This document shows, piece after piece, positions 7,931-15,053 of a stretch of 50,854 bases of DNA. Location of the stretch: contig JAQCEO010000007.1 in the NCBI GenBank assembly GCA_027729805.1, forward strand, positions 1 through 50,854, written 5' to 3'. The position numbers were made by a program, and so were the translations under genes. The notes below the pieces were generated by a model. The model ran no database searches, was not told where the DNA came from, and saw only the letters and a list, made by a program, of their open reading frames with translations. Every line of letters begins with the position of its first letter. The first letter of the stretch is position 1. This DNA comes from Actinomycetota bacterium. Lineage in GTDB: Bacteria > Actinomycetota > Actinomycetes > S36-B12.

Positions 7931-7957
7931 TTAGCACTCTTGGATATCGAGTGCTAA
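7931..7957 (-). promoter_or_regulatory. CIRCE element (HrcA operator)
   Basis: TTAGCACTC-N9-GAGTGCTAA: both 9-bp arms match the CIRCE consensus with the canonical 9-bp spacer. It sits 13 bp before the GTG of the Ruc-like gene, where bound HrcA would block its transcription until heat shock. The divergent crcB pair starts about 75 bp away and has its own -10 element, so it is a less likely target. Confidence 0.93.
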
Positions 7958-7958
7958 G

Positions 7959-7999
7959 TGTGCCCGGTAAGGGCACATTCGTCCAATCGCCGCCTTACC
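7959..7999 (+). promoter_or_regulatory. Two overlapping, mutually exclusive hairpins before crcB
   Basis: TGTGCCC (7959-7965) pairs perfectly with GGGCACA (7971-7977). GGTAAGG (7966-7972) pairs perfectly with CCTTACC (7993-7999). The stems share bases and cannot form together. They lie between the CIRCE and the crcB -10 box, so they are either DNA-level operators or part of a longer transcript. The fluoride-riboswitch core was not recognised. Confidence 0.3.
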
Positions 8000-8021
8000 A
8001 ACTAGCGGTGGCCTAGGTCCA

Positions 8022-8027
8022 TAGGGT
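8022..8027 (+). promoter_or_regulatory. -10 hexamer TAGGGT of a leaderless promoter
   Basis: TAGGGT is followed by 6 nt and GTG 8034, with no ribosome-binding site. This favours GTG 8034 over the TTG at 8028. Confidence 0.5.
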
Positions 8028-8033
8028 TTGGCC

Positions 8034-8429
8034 GTGGGGCAATTTCGCATACTTGGGCTTGTCGCGGTCGGCGGCATCATCGGGTCACTTGGCCGGTACG
8101 CACTCGATCTATTGGCGGCCGGCACTCTGCCGCTCGTCCCGCAGGATTTCCCACTGGCCACTTTGACGGTAAACCTCGTTGGTGCTTTGGCGATCGGGCT
8201 ACTGGCCCCGCTATTACTTGCGCGCAGCAGCTGGTCACCGGCGCGCCCGTTCTTGATCACCGGCGTCTTGGGTGGGTTTACGACTTTCTCCGCCCTCGCC
8301 GCGCAATCTGGGGTCATGTTGCTCGATGACCAAGGGTGGCTAGCGGCCGGCTATTTAGTAGTCACAATGGTCGGTGGCCTACTAGCCGTCCGCCTAGGTG
8401 TACGCATCAGTGCTAAGCGGCTGCGATGA
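8034..8429 (+). CDS. crcB: Fluoride channel FluC/CrcB, first subunit
   Basis: 131 residues with four predicted helices. The family motifs are present: GGIIGSLGRYALD near residue 13, TLTVNLVGALAIG near 45 and GGFTTFSALAAQ near 80, with the FTTFS sequence that lines the fluoride pore. The protein exports toxic fluoride passively across the inner membrane. Its stop overlaps the start of the second crcB by 4 bp (ATGA). Paired crcB genes are common in Gram-positive bacteria, where the products can form a heterodimer. The start was chosen from the leaderless promoter spacing. Confidence 0.92.
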   Translation: MGQFRILGLVAVGGIIGSLGRYALDLLAAGTLPLVPQDFPLATLTVNLVGALAIGLLAPLLLARSSWSPARPFLITGVLGGFTTFSALAAQSGVMLLDDQGWLAAGYLVVTMVGGLLAVRLGVRISAKRLR

Positions 8430-8797
8430 TCGCGGTCTTAGCGGTAACCCTTGGTGCGGCGGTCGGCGCACCGATGCGTTATCTGCTCGACAAGTGGCTC
8501 ACGGCGCGCACTTCGGGGCCGACTGGTCCGGCGGCATTTATGTGGGGGCTGCTTGCGGTCAACGTGATCGGCTCGGCAGTGGCGGGCCCGGTACTTGCGT
8601 TGACATCAGGTGATCTGCGTATTTTCTTATTGGTTGGCATCTGCGGTGCTTTCACAACTTTCTCGGGTTTTGCTTGGGAGGCAAACCGGCTGTGGTCGAT
8701 GAATCGAGCGGTGTTCTGGTCGGCGATGATTGTGATGCCGGTGGCCTGTACCGCGGCATTCTTAATCACCTACACCATGGCAAATTGGATCGGCTAG
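8426..8797 (+). CDS. crcB: Fluoride channel FluC/CrcB, second subunit
   Basis: 123 residues and four membrane helices. GAAVGAPMRYLLDKW near residue 10, LLAVNVIGSAVAGP near 42 and GAFTTFSGFAWEA near 74 match FluC; the central asparagine and the FTTFS pore residues are kept. It is translationally coupled to the first copy. Because both copies retain the pore motifs, either homodimers or a heterodimer are possible. The gene converges on the SDR gene with only 8 bp between stops. Confidence 0.92.
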   Translation: MIAVLAVTLGAAVGAPMRYLLDKWLTARTSGPTGPAAFMWGLLAVNVIGSAVAGPVLALTSGDLRIFLLVGICGAFTTFSGFAWEANRLWSMNRAVFWSAMIVMPVACTAAFLITYTMANWIG

Positions 8798-8805
8798 TAG
8801 TTGCC

Positions 8806-9546
8806 CTACCACGGCACGATCTGCTGGTCCTCCCAGAGGACACCAGTAATGTCACCGGACTCAAAGGCACGAGTCGCCAGCCAGATCGAGGTTGCGGCAC
8901 CTTCGGCCGCGCTTCGGGGTGCATTCGGGCCACCCATGTCAGTGCGCGAGTGGTTCGGGCAGACGGCATCGACTAGCACGCCGCGGCTACCAAGTCCAGT
9001 TTCATGAGCAAGATTTCGCACCAGTGCATTTACCCCAGCCTTGCTGACGCGATAGGGCGCGTAGCCCCCGGTGTTGCCGGGGCCCGACATGCGTCCCATG
9101 CATGCCGAGTAAACAATTACGCGTCCGAGTCGTGCTTCAACCATCGCCGGCACAAGGCCGTTAAGAAGGGCGAAGACCGAATCGAGATTGATGGCCATGA
9201 CTCGGTGCCACTCCGCGTCATTGGTCCGCAAGGTCTTCGACATCTTCTCGCTCATCACGCCGTGCGCCACCATCAAGACAGTCACTTGGCCGAGTGTCGA
9301 TATCTTCGAAATCACGGCACGTGTTGCATCAGGTTGTTCCAGATTGGCCGGGCAGCAGTAAACCTCGAGATCAGGGAACTCAACTAAGAGGCGCCGAGCG
9401 GCGTCCTGCAAGCCTGCTTCGTCCTTGGCTACCAGGGCCAGATCGAATCCGGCACTCGCTAAGCCACGGGCACTTTCAAAGCCCAAGCCCCGGCTTGCCC
9501 CGGTTATGACTGCAAGTGGCTTGGTGGGCGATGTGTTCAGCGACAT
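8806..9546 (-). CDS. Short-chain dehydrogenase/reductase
   Basis: 246 residues. Classical SDR pattern: cofactor motif TGASRGLG (15-22), NAG-equivalent VAHG near 93, catalytic Ser147, Tyr165 and Lys169 (YRVSK), and the post-catalytic CPNHSRTDM segment. The residue after the first strand (AKDE) does not clearly decide between NAD and NADP. The C-terminal GDITGVLWEDQQIVPW resembles carbonyl-reductase-like SDRs. No operon partner is evident: the cyclo-ligase gene lies 106 bp upstream in the same orientation and the crcB genes converge. The substrate is unknown. Confidence 0.85.
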   Translation of the reverse strand: MSLNTSPTKPLAVITGASRGLGFESARGLASAGFDLALVAKDEAGLQDAARRLLVEFPDLEVYCCPANLEQPDATRAVISKISTLGQVTVLMVAHGVMSEKMSKTLRTNDAEWHRVMAINLDSVFALLNGLVPAMVEARLGRVIVYSACMGRMSGPGNTGGYAPYRVSKAGVNALVRNLAHETGLGSRGVLVDAVCPNHSRTDMGGPNAPRSAAEGAATSIWLATRAFESGDITGVLWEDQQIVPW

Positions 9547-9652
9547 AGCTGGATTGTGCCGCAGCTGCGCCCCAACGGCATCTGCATGCCCGTCGGAAAA
9601 GCTTGTTCAGCAATGTCTCGTCCCCGAGAATTGCTCCGTAGCCGTTGGCTGA

Positions 9653-10276
9653 CTAACCCGCTGCCGTCGGCAAATAGGTGATCGCGGCCGGACTCAAGGC
9701 AGCGGCAACGACGCGGTCGTAATCCTCGGCCGGCAATTCGTCATAGAGTTCATCTTGATTGATCACGCCAACAAGTAGTGGGCCCGCCGCGGGCCCGGTT
9801 GCCAGCTGTTCGAGAGTGCGGTCATAGAACCCCCCACCTTGGCCGAGGCGCACCCCGCGGTGATCGATGGCGAGCGCGGGCACGAACACCAGCCCCGCCG
9901 ATCGGAGGGGTTCGGCACCTTGGCCGACTGATGGCCCGCTCACCTCACGTATTCCAAATGATCCGGTCACGAAGGTGCTGGCCGCCGAGGCCACCGCCCA
10001 GTCCAGGTCCCGGCCGCGCACACGTGGCGCGATGACCTCGAAGCCGCCAGTTATTAGGGCACGCACCAAGGCGTTGGTACCTGGCTCAGTGGGGGACGAT
10101 AAATAACAGGCGACCCGGGCGCCGGCGGGTAAGTTCAGTATCAGGGCTTGGGCGGTCCGTGCTAGGTCGTCATCGCGGGCCGCTAATACCACCGGGTCAA
10201 TCGCCGATCGGCGGGCGCGGATTTGGGCCCGCAGGTTGGCTTTTGCCGCACTTGCACCATCGGCGAAGGGGGCCAT
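9653..10276 (-). CDS. 5-formyltetrahydrofolate cyclo-ligase
   Basis: 207 residues. The N-terminus KANLRAQIRARRSAI (13-27) is the family's basic opening, and VFVPALAIDHRGVRLGQGGGFYDRTL (about 130-155) is the ATP/substrate-binding signature with GxGxGYYD-type glycine loop. The enzyme converts 5-formyl-THF to 5,10-methenyl-THF using ATP, recycling folate inhibited by formylation. It diverges from galU across 40 bp, the same arrangement as Rv0992c/galU in mycobacteria. Confidence 0.92.
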   Translation of the reverse strand: MAPFADGASAAKANLRAQIRARRSAIDPVVLAARDDDLARTAQALILNLPAGARVACYLSSPTEPGTNALVRALITGGFEVIAPRVRGRDLDWAVASAASTFVTGSFGIREVSGPSVGQGAEPLRSAGLVFVPALAIDHRGVRLGQGGGFYDRTLEQLATGPAAGPLLVGVINQDELYDELPAEDYDRVVAAALSPAAITYLPTAAG

Positions 10277-10304
10277 GAGGACATCGTGCCCGATCTGGAC
10301 CCAT

Positions 10305-10310
10305 TAGGGT
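10305..10310 (+). promoter_or_regulatory. -10 hexamer TAGGGT of leaderless galU promoter
   Basis: TAGGGT, then 6 nt, then the galU ATG at 10317. No Shine-Dalgarno sequence is visible. Confidence 0.5.
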
Positions 10311-10316
10311 CGTTCT

Positions 10317-11228
10317 ATGACGCAGCGGGCGGGCCGGCAGGTGGTGCGCAAGGCCGTGGTGCCGGCCGCGGGCTTTGGCACCAGGTTCTTGCCAGCGACC
10401 AAAGCGATGCCCAAGGAGATGCTCCCGGTTGTCGACAAGCCGGCTATTCAGTACGTGGTTGAAGAGGCGGTGGTGGCCGGCCTGGACGATGTCTTATTCA
10501 TCACCGGGCGAAATAAGCGCGCGCTAGAGGACCATTTTGACCGCAATTTTGAACTTGAAGAGGTGCTACGAATAAAAGGTGATGACGAGCGACTGACGAT
10601 GGTCACCGCCGCCTCTGATCTTGCCCGCATTCATTACGTCCGTCAGGGTGAGCCTCTGGGTCTGGGCCACGCGGTGCTGATGGCGGAGAACCATGTCGGC
10701 GACGAGCCATTTGCGGTGCTGCTTGGTGATGATCTCATTGATCCGCGGGATCCGGTCTTGGTGCGCATGTTGCAGGTGCGTGCAGAGTGCGGCGGCTCGG
10801 TGATCTGCTTGATGGCGGTTCCGCGCGCGAGTATTTCACTCTATGGTTGCCCGGCGGTGGTCGAAACTGGGAGCGGCGACGTCGTCATTGTCACTGATCT
10901 GATCGAAAAACCCGATGTTGCTGAAGCTCCGAGTTCATTCGCCGTGATCGGACGCTATGTTCTCGACCCAGCGGTCTTCGAAGTATTGCGTGCCACCAAG
11001 CCGGGGCGCGGTGGCGAGATCCAACTCACCGACGCGCTACGCGTGCTGGCGCAAATGCCCGAGGATGCAGGTGGCGGGGTGCGCGGGGTGGTCTTCGGCG
11101 GCCGTCGTTACGACACCGGTGATCGGGTCTCCTATCTCCAGTCGGTTATCCAAATGGCATGTGAGCGACCAGACCTTGGGCCCGAACTTCGCACCTGGCT
11201 GAAAGAATTCGCCGCGGAGTTGCCATGA
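10317..11228 (+). CDS. galU: UTP-glucose-1-phosphate uridylyltransferase
   Basis: 303 residues, the usual length. The nucleotidyltransferase signature VVPAAGFGTRFLPATKAMPK begins near residue 14 and is followed by EMLPVVDKPAIQYVVEEAV. VLLGDDLIDP near 140 holds the metal-binding aspartates, and GGEIQLTDAL near 230 and GRRYDTGDRVSYLQS near 262 are GalU-specific. The enzyme makes UDP-glucose for envelope polysaccharides and trehalose. Its stop overlaps the acetyltransferase start by 4 bp. In mycobacteria and corynebacteria the glp (moeA-like) gene stands between these two; here it is absent. Confidence 0.95.
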   Translation: MTQRAGRQVVRKAVVPAAGFGTRFLPATKAMPKEMLPVVDKPAIQYVVEEAVVAGLDDVLFITGRNKRALEDHFDRNFELEEVLRIKGDDERLTMVTAASDLARIHYVRQGEPLGLGHAVLMAENHVGDEPFAVLLGDDLIDPRDPVLVRMLQVRAECGGSVICLMAVPRASISLYGCPAVVETGSGDVVIVTDLIEKPDVAEAPSSFAVIGRYVLDPAVFEVLRATKPGRGGEIQLTDALRVLAQMPEDAGGGVRGVVFGGRRYDTGDRVSYLQSVIQMACERPDLGPELRTWLKEFAAELP

Positions 11229-11836
11229 CCTGGCCGGTCACCGTTACCGATGGCCCGGTGACGCTGCGACCACTGCGTTACCGCGATGGCCGCGCGTGGA
11301 AAGCAATCCGCTTACGAAATAAGGATTGGCTCAAGGAGTGGGAGGCCACTTTGCCGCCCGAGGGCCGGCAGGCTGGGGAGTTGTCTACTAACTTCGGGGA
11401 GATGGTGCGCCGGCTGCGGCGCGAGGCCCGCGGGGGCAAGAGTTTGCCTTGGGCCATGACCTTCGAGGGCCAGTTGGTGGGCCAGTTGACGGTCGGCGGT
11501 ATCACCATGGGCTCACTGCGGGCCTGCTATATCGGCTATTGGATAGACCAGAGCTTTGCCGGCCGGGGGATTACCCCGACCGCGGTCGCGCTCGCCTGCG
11601 ACTACTGCACCGGTGAGCTGGGGCTGCACCGGGTCGAGATAAATATCCGGCCGGAGAACCTCGCGTCACGTCGAGTGGTGGAAAAACTTCGCCTGCGGGA
11701 GGAAGGATTGCGCCCGCAGTACCTCCATATTGATGGCCAATGGCGCGATCACTTCACCTACTCCGTTATTCAAGGCGACTACCCCGGGGGCGTCTTGGAA
11801 CAGTGGCGACGAAATCGGGTCCCGAGCCAGACCTGA
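11225..11836 (+). CDS. RimJ-like GNAT acetyltransferase
   Basis: 203 residues. GNAT N-acetyltransferase fold: opening strand VTLRPLRYRDGRAWKAIRLRN (13-33), YIGYWIDQSFAGRGITPTAVALA (about 98-120) with the acetyl-CoA pyrophosphate loop AGRGIT, and HRVEINIRPENLASRRVVEKL (about 136-156), typical of RimJ/RimL. It corresponds in position to mycobacterial rimJ (Rv0995). It probably acetylates a protein N-terminus, but the target is unknown. It is coupled to galU by an ATGA overlap. Confidence 0.85.
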   Translation: MTWPVTVTDGPVTLRPLRYRDGRAWKAIRLRNKDWLKEWEATLPPEGRQAGELSTNFGEMVRRLRREARGGKSLPWAMTFEGQLVGQLTVGGITMGSLRACYIGYWIDQSFAGRGITPTAVALACDYCTGELGLHRVEINIRPENLASRRVVEKLRLREEGLRPQYLHIDGQWRDHFTYSVIQGDYPGGVLEQWRRNRVPSQT

Positions 11837-11911
11837 AATCTGATTCCCCAACACCTGCGACACGCCGAAAAATTTACCGCTCGCATCCCCAATGACCCTC
11901 ATTCGGGGCTC

Positions 11912-11917
11912 TAGCGT
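11912..11917 (+). promoter_or_regulatory. -10 hexamer TAGCGT of a leaderless promoter
   Basis: TAGCGT, then 7 nt, then GTG 11925. The spacing decides for GTG 11925 over the ATG at 11892, which lies upstream of the hexamer. Confidence 0.45.
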
Positions 11918-11924
11918 ACGAATC

Positions 11925-12710
11925 GTGACGGGTTTTATCTACGTTGTGATCATCGCCCTTTGGGCTGCTGTCCTGATCCCAATGTGGTTACGTCGCCATG
12001 ACCGCATCAGCGAGGTTCGATCCACCAAGAAGTTCAGTACCGCGATGGCGAGTTTGGGCTCAGAGCGCCACCGCGCCGCGACTTCGTCGAGCTACGAAGT
12101 GCACCCCGCTGGGTTCCAGCAAAAGGCGCGGGCGCGAACTGAGCGTTCTCGATTGACTAACCGGTCGCGTGCCGCCCAACGGCGTCTAGTCATCTTTAGC
12201 TTGTTGGCCGTCACCATGATTGTGACGTTGACACTCGGTTTAATCTCCATGATTTCGATAATTATCCCGATGGTCGCTGCGGCGTTGGTGCTCGCCTTCG
12301 TTGTCGCCGGTGCTGCGACCGCGTCCTCGCGCATGAATATTGCTGCGCAAACTGCGGCTTCGACTCGCACCGCACGCAGCACCAAACGCGATGCCGATGT
12401 CGTTGAACTTGCCGCTGCAGCACCTGCGGTGATCGATGACGATTGGGAGAACTGGGATCCGTGGGCCGAGGGTGATTCGGCATGGGAAGCCGTGCCGACG
12501 ACTTTACCCACCTATGTCAATGCACCGCGTGCTTCGCAGGTGCCGCGTCGCATTGACCGGGCCCGGCCAGGTGAATGGACCGGGGAAGCCATGGTTGACG
12601 CTGCCCATGCCTTGCGGCGCCAAGTCGCATTTGAAGATGTCGATGGCAAGGCGACGACGGCCGAAGTCCCAGCAGTTGCCTTCGAAGAATCGCAGCGCGC
12701 GGTCGGCTAA
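11925..12710 (+). CDS. SepX/GlpR-type divisome membrane protein
   Basis: 261 residues. The N-terminus (FIYVVIIALWAAVLIPMWLR then RHD) is the conserved first helix of actinobacterial SepX (Streptomyces) and GlpR (corynebacteria, mycobacteria). Two further adjacent helices lie near 90-135, and the C-terminal cytoplasmic tail includes a tryptophan/acidic stretch (WENWDPWAEGDSAWEAVP near 170-187). SepX stabilises divisome assembly and GlpR is the membrane receptor of the gephyrin-like Glp protein that binds FtsZ. The locus (after galU and rimJ-like) is conserved, but Glp itself is missing from the operon. The homology call is firm on context and first helix; the function in this organism is inferred. 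Confidence 0.78.
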   Translation: MTGFIYVVIIALWAAVLIPMWLRRHDRISEVRSTKKFSTAMASLGSERHRAATSSSYEVHPAGFQQKARARTERSRLTNRSRAAQRRLVIFSLLAVTMIVTLTLGLISMISIIIPMVAAALVLAFVVAGAATASSRMNIAAQTAASTRTARSTKRDADVVELAAAAPAVIDDDWENWDPWAEGDSAWEAVPTTLPTYVNAPRASQVPRRIDRARPGEWTGEAMVDAAHALRRQVAFEDVDGKATTAEVPAVAFEESQRAVG

Positions 12711-12773
12711 TTGCTGTAACCGGTGTCCAAAGTGGGACGCGGCAGCGCACTTGCTACCCTTTGGCTCGCATTA

Positions 12774-12846
12774 GGGGCTGTGGCGCAGTTGGTAGCGCGT
12801 CTCGTTCGCAATGAGAAGGCCAGGGGTTCGAATCCCCTCAGCTCCA
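12774..12846 (+). tRNA. tRNA-Ala (CGC)
   Basis: Acceptor GGGGCTG pairs with CAGCTCC, including the G3-U70 wobble that identifies alanine tRNAs. D-arm GCGC/GCGC, anticodon stem TCTCG/TGAGA with loop TTCGCAA (anticodon CGC), T-arm AGGGG-TTCGAAT-CCCCT. CCA is not encoded. The sugar island begins just downstream. Confidence 0.96.
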
Positions 12847-12888
12847 CTCAGGCGTCCTAACAGTTGAGGCTGGGGGATGCTGTCATTT

Positions 12889-12906
12889 GCCCGCCCCTCA
12901 GCGGGC
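12889..12906 (+). terminator. GC-rich hairpin after tRNA-Ala
   Basis: GCCCGC-CCCTCA-GCGGGC forms a perfect 6-bp stem with a 6-nt loop 43 nt downstream of the tRNA. No T-run follows, so it would be an atypical terminator or just a transcript-end structure. Confidence 0.4.
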
Positions 12907-12923
12907 TCACGGTTGATTGACCC

Positions 12924-13295
12924 GTGGATGACTCTGGAGTCTCCCGCAACACCAGCTACCGCAATTGGCCTGACATGACGGCTCTGGCGTGTGAGGTATA
13001 TGACGACCTTATGCATCGCGAGCCGGTGGACCTCAGTGACGATCCAGTCACCGCATTGCGTGAATACCTCGCGTATTACGTCATCGCAGGTTCATTGCCT
13101 TGCAGACAAACTTCTGCAGCGTTGGGCGTGATCAGAGAGTCATGCGCCAGTCTTCACAAGCGCTCATCAGCGACCCGAGGCGCGGCCGTAGAAGTCCTCA
13201 TCCCGAGTGATGTCCGCCTCGCGATACTCGCCGCACATCACCTCGACAACGCGGACAGCCCGTCCGCTCGCGTTGTGTATTCGATACGTTCGTGA
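12924..13295 (+). pseudogene. TetR-family regulator lacking the start of its DNA-binding domain
   Basis: About 124 codons. The first 30 residues (DDSGVSRNTSYRNWPDMTAL then ACEVYDDL) are the recognition helix and fourth helix of a TetR HTH, but the preceding ~30 residues that normally open the domain are absent; upstream frames contain stops. Only about the first 60 residues, through ALREYLAYYVIAG, read like TetR. The remainder runs antisense to the cupin remnant. The fragment therefore marks a recombination junction 80 bp from tRNA-Ala. Confidence 0.55.
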
Positions 13296-13441
13296 GTTTG
13301 TAACGAGGCGCGCTGACCAGGATCGATCGTGAGGATCTTGACGGCGACTGGACTATCAGACACGTGCGAATCCGTTAGGACGACATAGCCTACCCAAGGT
13401 CGGCGAGCCCTCGGTTTGCCTTTACCGTAAACGGTGCTCAT
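13167..13441 (-). pseudogene. Cupin sugar isomerase remnant with internal deletion and frameshift
   Basis: The start overlaps the deoR stop (ATGA at 13438-13441). The first ~52 codons read RPWVGYVVLTD...VAVKILTIDPGQRASLQTHE, the opening of type-II mannose-6-phosphate isomerase/D-lyxose isomerase cupins. Directly after the QTHER motif the reading moves to another frame with RIHNASGRAVRVVEVMCGEY and READITRDEDFYGRAS, the family's C-terminus. The middle of the barrel (roughly 45 residues) is missing. The 275-nt length is not a multiple of three, so no intact protein results. It was the last gene of the island operon. Confidence 0.72.
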
Positions 13442-14271
13442 TCGGTCCCCTCTCCTGCGATCACGACCTCGACTCCCATGTCGGCGGCGATATCGAGGAG
13501 GTATGTGTTGGGTGCATCGATGACCACGGTGGTGACGTCTTCTAGACCGCACACTCGAGCGAAGTCCGAAGCCCCGACCTTGCTGACATCCATCGGGACC
13601 ACGACTCTGCGGGCGATCTGAATCGCGGCCGCCTTGACCTGGGCTTCGGTTAGGTCGGAGACACTGAATCCCGACTCGGACCAGCCGGTCACTCCGATGA
13701 AAGCAGCGTTGACGGTGAAGGAGCTTAGGGACTGGATGGCGAGCGGTCCAACGAAGCAGGCGCCCACTGTGCGGTAGCTGCCACCGATGACGGTGTGCCG
13801 CGTATCGCCACGCTGCGCGAGAGTCTGCGCTACTGGCATGGCGTTGGTGAGAACGTTCACGTTGCGGGGCCGCCGGCTGTCCGGACTGTCGTCGGCGAGG
13901 TACTCAGCTATCCGTAGAATGGTGCTGCCAGCGTCGAGGTAGACGGCATCGCCATCGGAGATCATCCCCAGGCAGGCTCGAGCGATGGCGGATTTCCCGG
14001 GGGCATTGCGGCCGATCCGCATGGGGAGGTCGGGTTCGAGTTGTGGCCGCATGGCGATGGCGCCACCGTGGGTTCGGGTCAGCCGACGTTGGCGGGCTAG
14101 ATCGGCGATATCGCGACGGATCGTGGGTTCGGCTACATCGAGCATGGCCGCGAGGTCGGAGTTGCGTACGCGGCCTCGACCGGCGAGTAGGGCGAGAATC
14201 TGTTGATGTCGCTCCTCTGCGAATGATCCTGAACGATCGCGCGAGGCAGCATCGTCGATTGTGTCAGTCAT
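13438..14271 (-). CDS. DeoR-family sugar regulator
   Basis: 277 residues. N-terminal DeoR helix-turn-helix: ERHQQILALLAGRGRVRNSD (about 20-39), then TIRRDIADLARQRRLTRTHGGA (about 50-71), the classic RRD recognition helix. The C-terminal DeoR sensor domain binds phosphorylated sugars, with GDAVYLDAGSTILRIAEYL (about 106-124), VNVLTNAMPVAQTL (about 138-151) and the VFIGVTG-like AAFIGVTGWSESGFS segment. Its ATG overlaps the stop of the hydrolase gene. It is the likely repressor of this operon and of the divergent epimerase gene, responding to a pathway intermediate. Confidence 0.92.
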   Translation of the reverse strand: MTDTIDDAASRDRSGSFAEERHQQILALLAGRGRVRNSDLAAMLDVAEPTIRRDIADLARQRRLTRTHGGAIAMRPQLEPDLPMRIGRNAPGKSAIARACLGMISDGDAVYLDAGSTILRIAEYLADDSPDSRRPRNVNVLTNAMPVAQTLAQRGDTRHTVIGGSYRTVGACFVGPLAIQSLSSFTVNAAFIGVTGWSESGFSVSDLTEAQVKAAAIQIARRVVVPMDVSKVGASDFARVCGLEDVTTVVIDAPNTYLLDIAADMGVEVVIAGEGTE

Positions 14272-15053
14272 CGAATGTCACCTTCTCCCACGCGTAACAG
14301 GGCCGAGGATATCGCCGCTCGATGGGCCTCCGGTTCGTCGTAGCGGGGGGGAGCGAAGTCGAACTCCATGCTCGTGTCTGTGGCGACGCGCTGCGCGATG
14401 TGAATCGGGTGTACGGGGTCAGCGTTCGAGCCCAGAACGATGCCGGGCACTGGTGCGGTGGGTCGTCGGGGGTGATCAGCTGGGAGGGCTCTGAGCCGGA
14501 GGCGGCGCTCGACGGCTAGAGGTGCATCGAACTGTGGTAGAAGTGCCTGTGCCGCTGCAGGTGACACTTCCGCGATCTGTGCATACTCACTCGATGCCGA
14601 GAATCGCGCTCGTGCTTCGGCCGGTTGGTATTCATCCATCAGGTGGGCGATGAGCAGGAACACATCGAGGTTGGCGGAGTGAGATTCCCAAGCCCAAGCC
14701 GGGCGAACGAGTAAGAGTGCGGCGTATTGCTCGGACGTGCTCTGCAGTTCGAGTGCGATGCCGGCACCCATTGAGATGCCCATGATTACCGGTGGCTCGC
14801 TGAGATCGAGAGCCTCGATCAGGTCACGCACATCAGCCGCCATGCCTGCGAAAGTCAGATGACTGTCGTCGACCGGCATGCGGTTGCTGCCGTGCGCGCG
14901 CAGGTCTGGGGCAATGACGTCGAACTTCTCGAGTACCTCTGGGTCGAGCAGGCCCATGGGTTGTGCGCTGGAGCCGCCAAGTCCATGTAGCGCGATAAGG
15001 GGCCGACGGCCGGTACGGGTCCGCAGGTACGGGCACAGTTCGCGATCTTTCAT
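14268..15053 (-). CDS. Alpha/beta-hydrolase
   Basis: 261 residues. Fold markers: LIALHGLGGSSAQPM near 19 (oxyanion HG), VIAPDLRAHGSNRMP near 46, the nucleophile elbow MGISMGAGIAL (Ser near residue 95), and a late histidine region near EAHRAAI. It could hydrolyse an ester, lactone or acylated sugar; in a cluster with a Gfo/Idh dehydrogenase, a lactonase-like role is plausible but unproven. Four-base overlaps tie it to the isomerase upstream and deoR downstream. Confidence 0.85.
   Translation of the reverse strand: MKDRELCPYLRTRTGRRPLIALHGLGGSSAQPMGLLDPEVLEKFDVIAPDLRAHGSNRMPVDDSHLTFAGMAADVRDLIEALDLSEPPVIMGISMGAGIALELQSTSEQYAALLLVRPAWAWESHSANLDVFLLIAHLMDEYQPAEARARFSASSEYAQIAEVSPAAAQALLPQFDAPLAVERRLRLRALPADHPRRPTAPVPGIVLGSNADPVHPIHIAQRVATDTSMEFDFAPPRYDEPEAHRAAISSALLRVGEGDIR

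Noticed and set aside
7958-8033. Fluoride riboswitch before crcB
   Set aside because: The conserved riboswitch core and its pseudoknot could not be found, and a leaderless -10 element explains the start.
12771-13016. Minus-strand frame over tRNA-Ala with GIRTPGLLIANETRYQLRHS
   Set aside because: It is the well-known spurious translation of a tRNA gene's complement.
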